Shown here: positions 56,496 through 64,000 of the stretch, in pieces
Position numbering within the stretch: the stretch's first letter is position 1
How the letters are laid out: every line of letters starts with the position of its first letter
Notes under the pieces: model-generated
Seen by the model: the letters and a program-made list of their open reading frames with translations, nothing else
The model's database searches: none
What the model was told of the DNA's origin: nothing
Origin: Obelidium mucronatum
Taxonomy: Eukaryota > Chytridiomycota > Chytridiomycetes > Chytridiales > Chytriomycetaceae
Assembly (NCBI GenBank): GCA_025765595.1
Contig: JAIVFH010000002.1
Location: 124,001 to 188,000, forward strand
Direction: 5' to 3'
DNA: 64,000 bases
Position numbers and translations under genes: made by a program

Positions 56496-57776
56496 ATGGC
56501 ACGAATACCAGTGATGCGTTTTTGGTTAAATTTAAACCCAAAAATGACCATTCGTCTGTTACCTCGGCTGCTGCCCAACACTTACCAACGCACAATTCCG
56601 CGAGTACCTTTTGTTTGCAGACGATACGCTTCAACATCAAAAACGTCTGCTTCAACTCAAGAAGGGTCTGACCCCCAGATGAAATGGGTTCTAACGTCAC
56701 TGGCCGTTGTAACAACTGGAGTCCTGGGAGCAAATGCATATTGGTATATGACAGCTCCCAAGAGAGTGATGCCCCTCGAATACGAACGCTTCAACAACTT
56801 TACTCTGAAGGAAGTGATCCCAGTCAACCACGATACTTCTCTCTTCCGATTCAGGGCTGCCCATCAATCGCATGATGGAACTCAAGTCCCTGTTGAGCTT
56901 CGGAAAACAAAGGGTGAGCCGTACTATTCGTATTGACGAAAGCGAAGCTCATGTTTTCTTTCTTTTTTCCCTCAAGGTGCTTTTCAAGTGACCACGAATG
57001 AATACGTGCCTGCCCCAAATCACATTCTTATCAAGGATGATACTTGCCAAGTTGGGCGATGCTACACTCCAATTGCGTATGGACGAGACTACTTTGATTT
57101 GTTGATCAAAAAGTATCCAAACGGATCGGTATCTTCCATGATTCATGACCTAAAACCTGGAGAGGATTTCATTATTGCGCGTGGGCCTATTTTATCGTTT
57201 CCATACACTGAGAATATGGCAGACAGGATTATTATGGTATATACTTTCATTGAACTTTTATGCGACACAATAGTTAAAAAAAAAAAACTTAGATTGCAGG
57301 GGGTACTGGAATCACTCCAATGTACCAACTCATCAAGCAAATTCTGAAAGATCCAAAAGACAAGACCAACGTTTCGTTAGTATATGGGTCCAAAACCGAA
57401 AGTGATATTCTCCTGGGCAATGAGTTGCATGTACTCTCTCAAAAGTATCCTGATAGACTTCAAGTGAATCACGTGATTCAGAATGCAACTTCAACAACTT
57501 CGAGCAGAGGATTCGGTTCTATCCACCAAGGAATCATTGATGAACGCGTTCTTTCCAGTATTGGTATACCAAAACCTGCCGATGAGCCTTTAATTCTTGT
57601 GTGTGGGCCTGATGGGTATGTGGTGTCGTGTTGTTTTGCCCTTTCTCATGTTTGTTCTGTTATACAGGATGGTGGAGTGGTTGGCTGGTGAAAAGAAGTC
57701 TGAAAACAACCAGGGACCTTTGAGAGGTGTCTTGGCCAAACTGGGATACACTCCCCAGCAAGTATTCAAGTTCTAA
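56496..57776 (+). CDS. NADH-cytochrome b5 reductase, mitochondrial type (MCR1-like)
   Basis: FAD enzyme passing electrons from NADH to cytochrome b5 and similar acceptors. The Arg-rich N-terminus (RLLPRLLPNTYQRTIPRV) and a membrane span (WVLTSLAVVTTGVLGANAYW) match outer-membrane/intermembrane MCR1-type proteins. FAD-binding GRCYTPIAYG, then IMIAGGTGITPMYQLIKQIL and the NADH-binding LILVCGPDGMVEWLAGE are present; the end is KLGYTPQQVFKF. Introns 56914-56976, 57237-57292 and 57616-57667 all restore these motifs. ATGs at 56496, 56514 and 56544 are possible starts. Confidence 0.94.
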
Positions 57777-57832
57777 CGAATGTTTAAAACTAAAATAATA
57801 AATGGTGATAAATATTTATCAAAGAATTTACG

Positions 57833-59158
57833 ATGCGGTACTTTTTGAGTACTTGGTTTGACACCAGTCTTGCCACGTCCTGGGTTCTGTCCTTCGTGTA
57901 TTCAAGTGTAAGAAAAAGTCTTTAGTGGAATCTGACCGGCTCATTGATTTGTTCCGTAGACACTGCTGAGGTTCGCTTACACAAAGTTGAAGTTTGTTCA
58001 CCGCTTCCTGACTTCCACCTCGGAACTGCTTCGGATCTGCTCTGTATTCGAGCAGCGCGCGAATGCGAAGGACACCTGGCTTCTCGGTGTCGATGAGAAG
58101 AGCGATGAGTCACACACGGTGAATGCAAATCCAACCTTGGTCTTCCGCATTGACCAATCGCTGCTTCATTCGACTCAACTAATTGTACGTATCAACTTCA
58201 ATAATAATTCGACTTGAATTCTAAACTGTATAAACACAGCTCGAACGTAGAACTCTTGAGGCAAACAACACTTCGCCAGAGTACTTCAACTCCTGCCTTG
58301 ATCGCATCATGGCGAAAAAGCTGTTCACGCCGAATACTCCTCAGGCTCGTCTCTTGAGGGAATCGCTTGCCACAATCAGTTCCACATTTCAACTGATGCA
58401 TGAACTGAATGCGCGTGCTGCGGTAAAATACGACCGAGAAAACAAGCAGCACGAAAGAAAACTGTTGGAATTCTGGGACCTGGCAATGCCAAACGAAAAG
58501 TTGCTGCATCGCGTGGGAAAACAATGGGAAAAAATTGGCTTTCAAGGAACAGATCCTGCGACCGACTTTCGTGGAATGGGTATCTAAAATCAATTATTCA
58601 ATTAGTGGGGTGTGTACTCAGATACTGTCTTCTTCTAGGCTGCCTTGGGCTGGATGACCTCTTTTATTACGCCAAATATCACTCTGTTTCATTCCAACGT
58701 GTTTTGAAGAGCTCTCACCATGACACTGCATGGTACAACTGAATTCTTTTTTATCTTGTTTTCCTTTTATTCAAGTTTCTTGTCCGCAGGTTTTCTATGG
58801 CGATTGTTGGCATCAATATCACTGGGTTCACGCTGTCACTACTCCGTAAACGCTGCCTGCAATCTTTTTTCTACAAGTATGGAGTCTCGAAAGATGTATA
58901 TCACGAATTCTACTGTGAGTGATTTGACGTAAAGAAAAATACTTCTGACCAACAACGAAAGGCTATGTGTTCAACGCCTTTGAAGTAAAATGGACAGCTG
59001 GAAATTCGTTTCTGACTGTGATGGATTTTGGCAAGTTTTTCGACGAGTTTCAAAAGGATATTGAACGCGATCTTGAGTTTGTCTTGCTTTCATCGCGGGA
59101 GATGGTATTGGAAGCTGGATTGGACGTGTTTCTCCGCGATAAACGATCTGCCAAATAA
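57833..59158 (+). CDS. ELMO domain-containing protein (ELMOD-like Arf-family GAP)
   Basis: Six exons (introns 57908-57959, 58185-58239, 58580-58638, 58733-58789, 58915-58961). After an N-terminal segment (MRYFLSTWFDTSLATSWVLS) come LERRTLEANNTSPEYFNSCL and the ELMO signature WEKIGFQGTDPATDFRGMGC with LGLDDLFYYAKYH, then AIVGINITGFTL, and a final exon GYVFNAFEVKWTAGNSFLTV (first residue read as part of a split codon). Stand-alone ELMO proteins have GAP activity towards Arf/Arl GTPases in animals; the GFQGxDPxTDFRGMG loop carries the proposed catalytic Arg. The family is patchy in fungi. Polyadenylation-type AATAAA lies at about 59171. Confidence 0.9.
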
Positions 59159-59214
59159 TCAATTCTGTGAAATAAAACAGGTGCTGTGAGAATGCAGTTT
59201 TGTATTTTCTTTCC

Positions 59215-60846
59215 TTATGATAAAAGGAGAAGCATGAGAAAATAAAGGCTTCTCGCATAAATAACAATTCCATTAGACAGATACAAATTAGTCAACGGAT
59301 TCTGCACAACCCTCACTGAATTAGGATAGCGAGAGTACGTAGCAACTTGAGACTCAGCTCCAACAAATGTTGCATAAGTTGGTTTGATGCGTGTAGATGG
59401 AGATTCTACTGCGCCGTGAGAACTCGTCAGTGGACTGGTATTTGTAATAGAATCAGCCTCTGTCAGTCTCTGTCCCGTTTCAGGAATAGTAGTGGTGGTT
59501 GCATTCTTAGAGAATGTGTGATCAGAAGTCTGTGTTGTTTCTGCAATCCAAGGTATACTTGCGGCAGACGCTGTTTGTATAGATGCTATAGATGCTGAGC
59601 TAAAAATACCATCAATATATGCTTTTGACGTCCGAGTTGCAAGGGCAAGTCCAACATAAGGTCCTTGGTAGCTGTAAGTGCTGAAGTACTTTCGAAGGAA
59701 TACATCGCCCAATACAATCGTGTTTCCGACATTGTTCGATTGGAAGCCCAAGCCACATATAGCTGACGTGACTGGGAATACGTAGTCACTCCATTGTAAA
59801 ACGTACTCGTTGTTGTCGCCAAAGTTAAAGGATATTTCTGGAAGTGACGCGACTTTCTTGCAGTCGACGATGTAGAAATTTCCCAAACTGGCAACAGGAG
59901 CAGGTACTATAGAGCCGATGGATTCGTATATTTTTGGAAGAACTGAAGCCAGGTGAGAGGGACTCATGACAATCAAGCTGGTTCCAGAATCAAGCAGGGC
60001 CTTTGTGCCAGACGGCAGTGGTACACTAGTCCCACCAACAGTAATACGGTCTGATTTGATGGACCAAGAGGATGAGTCGACAAGTGGATACTCTACAATT
60101 GATCCTGAATAATGACTTGAATCCACACCTCCAAATAAAATCTCTCCACCATTCGACACCAAATCACGACCATCATTATCTCCTGTACCATTTAACCACA
60201 GAGAAAACATGGGATTCTCTATATATCCGGCTGCAAAGAATCCGCGAATAATAGAAGTGGGAGTTCCGTTGCTGGAAGTAAACCCCAGTCCCAAGACACC
60301 GTCAAAATACAAACTCTTCTCTGACTGTACAACGGAATCCTCCATTTCGACAAGCAAGAAGTCCTGGTTCAAGACTGCAAGTGTTCCCCAACTGAACGTG
60401 TCTTGAGATTGGTAGCCTGCCACCTCACCCTTGCCATAGAGCAGGTTAGTGGGTACTGAGCGACTTGTGTCTTTGAAGGTGGATGAAAGAGCTGGATTGA
60501 AGCTGTTTCCGTCTTTGCATTTGCCAGCGGCATTACATTTGCGACTGCCAACCCACAGCGTCGTTGACCCAGTGTCGACTTGAACATAAAAAGATTGTGG
60601 TGGAGTTCCCAGAGTGATAAGAGATGTGTAAAAAGAGTCTCCGAGGTTAATTAGAGAGACGATAGAAGACTTCGAAGCATCTTTGCGCTCGTGAGGGTGG
60701 TGTGTTGCTCCGTTATTGTGATGTCCAACTTTTTGCAAAGGAATACGAATAATCTTGCTTTCGCTGGCAGCAACAGAACATATTGCCAGAGCCGAAAGTA
60801 TTAAGCCTGGAATCATTGTGTACTGACTGCTTTTGAATTCTTTCAT
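59215..60846 (-). CDS. Secreted aspartic protease 1, probably membrane-anchored
   Basis: Pepsin-family (A1) enzyme, 543 residues, intronless. Catalytic motifs are VDTGSTTLWVGS in the N-lobe and ALLDSGTSLIVMS in the C-lobe, with ITLGTPPQSFYVQ upstream. A hydrophobic leader (MIPGLILSALAICSVAA) follows a short charged start; ATG at 60813 is the more natural start for a signal peptide. A Ser/Thr-rich tail ends in a hydrophobic stretch (IYARSLYFLMLLLLS), compatible with a GPI anchor as in yapsins. It is a tandem duplicate of the next gene; long parts are nearly identical but the segment after FDGVLGLG differs completely. Confidence 0.93.
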   Translation of the reverse strand: MKEFKSSQYTMIPGLILSALAICSVAASESKIIRIPLQKVGHHNNGATHHPHERKDASKSSIVSLINLGDSFYTSLITLGTPPQSFYVQVDTGSTTLWVGSRKCNAAGKCKDGNSFNPALSSTFKDTSRSVPTNLLYGKGEVAGYQSQDTFSWGTLAVLNQDFLLVEMEDSVVQSEKSLYFDGVLGLGFTSSNGTPTSIIRGFFAAGYIENPMFSLWLNGTGDNDGRDLVSNGGEILFGGVDSSHYSGSIVEYPLVDSSSWSIKSDRITVGGTSVPLPSGTKALLDSGTSLIVMSPSHLASVLPKIYESIGSIVPAPVASLGNFYIVDCKKVASLPEISFNFGDNNEYVLQWSDYVFPVTSAICGLGFQSNNVGNTIVLGDVFLRKYFSTYSYQGPYVGLALATRTSKAYIDGIFSSASIASIQTASAASIPWIAETTQTSDHTFSKNATTTTIPETGQRLTEADSITNTSPLTSSHGAVESPSTRIKPTYATFVGAESQVATYSRYPNSVRVVQNPLTNLYLSNGIVIYARSLYFLMLLLLS

Positions 60847-61009
60847 GGTAATTTTGAGCGGTGTGCCCGCGTTTTGTTCAGTCTCACCCCTGGTCCAATA
60901 GTGCTATTACATAACACGCATCATAATTTATTGCTTACACCATCGAGTTCAAATGCAATAAAAGCTAATAAAGTATATATAATAAAAATAAAAAATAAAC
61001 ATACAATTG

Positions 61010-62533
61010 TCATACAAAAACCAATACTACACTCAACAGAATAACGATTATTCGACTGAAATCTTCGGCCCCCATTGTAGAAGAGAAACTTGCCGTGGTA
61101 GTTTGAATGAACACTGCGGCGCCATCGAAAGTGAGTGGGGTATCGGAGGCAGCAGGCGTCACCGTAGATGATACACTAACGCTCATGACCGATGATGGGC
61201 TAGATGGCTCAGAACTTGATAATGCTGTTGTGCGGGTTACAGCTGGTATCAACGGAGGAATTTCTTTAACCGTTGAGGTTGTAGCCAATTGTCCAGAAGA
61301 ATCAATTGAACCCTTGACATCACTATTAATGAATGCCTTTGAAGTACGCGCGGCAAGCGCAAGTCCGACATGAGGTCCTTGGAAGTTGTAAGTACTGTAA
61401 TATTTTCGCAGGAAAATATCTCCTAGTATAATCGTGTTTCCAACGTTGTTAGATTGGAAGCCCAAGCCACATATAGATGACGTGACTGGGAATACGTAGT
61501 CACTCCATTGCAAAACGTACTCATTGTTGTCGCCAAAGTTAAAGGATATTTCTGGAAGTGACGCGACTTTCTTGCAGTCGACGATGTAGAAATTCCCCAA
61601 ACTGGCAACAGGAGCAGGTACTATAGAGCCGATGGATTCGTATATTTTTGGAAGAACTGAAGCCAGGAGAGAGGGACTCATGACAATCAAGCTGGTTCCA
61701 GAGTCAAGTAAGGCCTTTGTGCCAGACGGGAGCGGCACAGCTGCACCCCCAATTGTAACGCGTTCTGATTTGATGGACCAAGAAGATGAATCGATAACAG
61801 GGTACTCCACAATTGATCCCGAATAATGACTTGAATCCACACCTCCAAATACAATCTCCCCACCATTTGACACCAAATCAAGACCATTGTTATCTCCAGT
61901 ACCATTTAACCACAGAGAAAATATAGGCTCCTGTGTAAGTTTGGCCTGCATGAACTTGTTTAACACTGAATTTCGGTTTCCCCGGCCCAGCCCCAAAACA
62001 CCATCATAGTACTGAGTCTTTTCAGCCTGCACAGCAGCATCTTCCATTTCGACAAGCAAGAAGTCCTGGTTCAAGACTGCAAGTGTTCCCCAACTGAACG
62101 TGTCTTGAGATTGGTAGCCTGCCACCTCACCCTTGCCATAGAGCAGGTTAGTGGGTACTGAGCGACTTGTGTCTTTAAAGGTGGATGAAAGAGCTGGATT
62201 GAAGCTGTTTCCTTCTTTGCATTTTCCAGCGGCATTACAATTGCGACTGCCGACCCAAAGCGTCGTTGACCCAGTGTCGACTTGAACATAAAACAATTGT
62301 GGTGGAGTTCCCAGAGTGATAAGAGATGTATAAAATAAGTCTCCGAGGTTAATTAGAGAGGCGACGGATGGTTGGGAGGCAGTGGAAGCATCTCGACGCG
62401 ACAACGACCAACCACCCTTTTGAATTGGGATCCGAAGTAGCTTTTGGTCCGGTGTATGAGTTACTGACTCTGCTGAAGCGCATGCAAGCAGCAGAAGGAC
62501 GTGTATTATGCTGGCTGAACGTGAACGTGGCAT
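61010..62533 (-). CDS. Secreted aspartic protease 2, probably GPI-anchored
   Basis: 507 residues, intronless, with a signal peptide (SASIIHVLLLLACASAES), the same catalytic motifs (VDTGSTTLWVGS; ALLDSGTSLIVMS) and a Ser/Thr-rich stalk ending FSRIIVILLSVVLVFV, a typical GPI signal. Compared with copy 1, residues from the N-lobe to LLVEMED are almost identical, the next ~35 residues (GRGNRNSVLNKFMQAKLTQE) are unrelated, and identity resumes at FSLWLNGTGDN. The pair may act in nutrition or wall remodelling at the cell surface. The two genes are about 160 bp apart. Confidence 0.93.
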   Translation of the reverse strand: MPRSRSASIIHVLLLLACASAESVTHTPDQKLLRIPIQKGGWSLSRRDASTASQPSVASLINLGDLFYTSLITLGTPPQLFYVQVDTGSTTLWVGSRNCNAAGKCKEGNSFNPALSSTFKDTSRSVPTNLLYGKGEVAGYQSQDTFSWGTLAVLNQDFLLVEMEDAAVQAEKTQYYDGVLGLGRGNRNSVLNKFMQAKLTQEPIFSLWLNGTGDNNGLDLVSNGGEIVFGGVDSSHYSGSIVEYPVIDSSSWSIKSERVTIGGAAVPLPSGTKALLDSGTSLIVMSPSLLASVLPKIYESIGSIVPAPVASLGNFYIVDCKKVASLPEISFNFGDNNEYVLQWSDYVFPVTSSICGLGFQSNNVGNTIILGDIFLRKYYSTYNFQGPHVGLALAARTSKAFINSDVKGSIDSSGQLATTSTVKEIPPLIPAVTRTTALSSSEPSSPSSVMSVSVSSTVTPAASDTPLTFDGAAVFIQTTTASFSSTMGAEDFSRIIVILLSVVLVFV

Positions 62534-64000
62534 GATTGTTTGATAACTTTTTTGTTCGGTCGCGTCTTTTCATCCCAATCATGACTCACATAGTAATCAA
62601 TATTGCTAAAGTGGCGTCACCATCGACAAATTGTTGTTTATTCTAAGGAGAGTGTCCACACCTATGCATATCGATTAACTATGTTAAGTCCTGATTAATT
62701 TTGTCTTTCAGTTTCATGCTGCTTGTCCATGAACAGATATTGGGTAAAGTGAAAACAAGTAGTGTTCAATGTCGAAATTTATTTGATATTGATTCTTTAT
62801 TGGACGAAAAGGTGTTCCTCTGACTCTAGAGAGAATACTGGGTCGACCAGCAAGACCCTGCTTGCAATCAGAGAACGAAAGTGGGAGAACCCCTCCAAGG
62901 ATACTCCCACTCGTATTCATATTCGCAAACATCGCAGAAAGAAGGTCATCGTTATCGGTGAGTAAACGACGCTTCTCTTATCAATGGCGTTTGTATAAAT
63001 TGCAAGGGGAATCTAAGAAGCAACGGAAGAGTGCTGGAAAACCATCAAGCAGTCTGTGTGGAAACAAGAAATATACCCAAAATCAGACCGTGCTTCAAGC
63101 ATCCACGAGACAGGACACATCAAGCAGATAAGTGTCGATTGGAAGTCAATACTCCCTTGGAGAATCAATCCCATCGCGTGAAATTAAAGCGCAATAAGGG
63201 ATACAAATCAAGAGGTGAGGAGTACAGTCATGAGAAAAGTGCATATAACAGTGCAGTCTTCGAGGAGTAGAGTATGATTTGTGGAGTAGAGTAGGATAGA
63301 GATAGAGGGAATATCGCAAAACCTCTAACACCGTTCACCTAAATATTGGAGGCGGCAGCTCTAGTGATTAAGCAGTCGATCTTCGCCCGGAGGAATCGTA
63401 ACTCATGCGTGGAAAGCGCATTAAAGTTACACTATATCGGGAGGAGGTGGAACAGGGATGTAAGAAAGGGCCGGTAGTAGCAAGGGATATAACTGATGCA
63501 GAAAGGTTTCCAAAGAGTGCAATGCCCGTTCATAGAGCGCAGTCTTTGCAGAAACATTTGTAAGTTTACAAGCTGTCGCGGAAGTTTGACACTGAACAGC
63601 CCATGAACAAAGGGGATGCCCGTTCTAATACAAAAGCTTTGATCCTCGCCCGGAACAATGTGTCACTCGTGTAGAGGAAGAACCACGGAAGCAACAAAAA
63701 TAATCGGGAGTTTGTTTGTGGGAAGAGGGGTAAGATTGGAGTCAGGATAACGGAGTCGTACGGTTCAAGCAACGTATGAAGCGTGTGACGTATCTATGAG
63801 AAGTTCTTGATTAGATAACTGGTGACAACGGAATAAGAAGAGGGAGACGAAATAGGGTAGGCAAGGTCATCAGGTTCGAGTTGTAATCTTAAAATCATGT
63901 GAAACACGGATGAACAAAAAACATCTTTTGATATGCCCGAATAAAAAGGAGAGGACAAGTGCGCAACTCACCATCGTGAAACTCTCCACGGGAAGTATAA
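62534..64000. other. Gene-free end of window with degenerate repeats
   Basis: No frame here has a recognisable motif or convincing splice partners. A short open frame near 62860-62965 is basic (IHIRKHRRKKVIVIG); another at 63404 reads MRGKRIKVTLYREEVEQGCK for 53 codons. From about 63230 the plus strand is purine-rich. Related blocks recur: GATC(T/C)TCGCCCGGA at 63379 and 63641, and ATGCCCGTTC at about 63521 and 63616. This is consistent with decayed mobile or tandem-repeat DNA. Confidence 0.5.

Noticed and set aside
56221..56739. Minus-strand frame of 172 codons overlapping the cytochrome b5 reductase first exon
   Set aside because: Its 5' half is antisense to a certain exon. Only the last third is intergenic, and I recognise no family.
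1..64000. tRNA, rRNA genes and CRISPR arrays
   Set aside because: I looked for cloverleaf-like B-box sequences, rRNA-like conserved stretches and regularly spaced repeats and saw none I could support.

Overview
The window looks like a gene-dense nuclear contig from an early-diverging fungus, most likely a chytrid. Genes carry many short introns (about 45-130 nt, GT..AG, often with long T tracts). The set mixes fungal markers (Big1/Voa1-type V-ATPase assembly factor, SEC31, ATP12) with genes lost from many higher fungi (tuberin TSC2, ELMOD, TRAP-alpha, a CTC1-like telomere protein, a rhodopsin-class 7TM receptor, a Crinkler-type protein). No database search was possible; calls rest on recognisable motifs and on splice phases that close. 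Exon edges are good to 1-2 bases.

Layout. 0-6.2 kb: SEC31 and RRS1. 6.2-9.8 kb: accessory island with a Crinkler-type gene, flanked on both sides by RRS1 tail sequence. 9.8-23.1 kb: bZIP factor, IMP4, an mS34-like protein, ATP12, a BIG1-like protein, a CENP-L-like kinetochore gene, a 669-aa orphan, two tandem paralogous orphans, an mL67-like candidate and U2AF35. 23.1-27.5 kb: valyl-tRNA synthetase. 27.7-34.3 kb: ankyrin-like orphan, DUF599 membrane protein and the CTC1-like gene. 34.4-46 kb: 7TM receptor, NFU1, RsmH-family rRNA methyltransferase, kinase-like remnant, TRAP-alpha, TBL1 and an oxysterol-binding protein. 46-50.7 kb: three ABM-fold genes interrupted by a second, inverted copy of the CENP-L segment and a racemase-family gene. 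50.8-59.2 kb: F-box/LRR gene, TSC2, cytochrome b5 reductase, ELMOD. 59.2-62.5 kb: two tandem, probably surface-anchored aspartic proteases. 62.5-64 kb: no supportable gene.

Most genes are unrelated housekeeping functions packed tightly, often head to head (U2AF35/VARS, IMP4/mS34-like, CENP-L/orphan), so shared promoters and overlapping transcripts are likely. The most unusual structures are an inverted segmental duplication of about 2.6 kb whose direction can be read from truncated neighbour fragments, the Crinkler island bracketed by RRS1 tails, a valyl-tRNA synthetase whose mitochondrial presequence has no ATG, and a 9-nt microexon in the RsmH-family gene. Many otherwise convincing genes carry isolated frame breaks, usually one extra base, which look like residual sequencing indels rather than biology.
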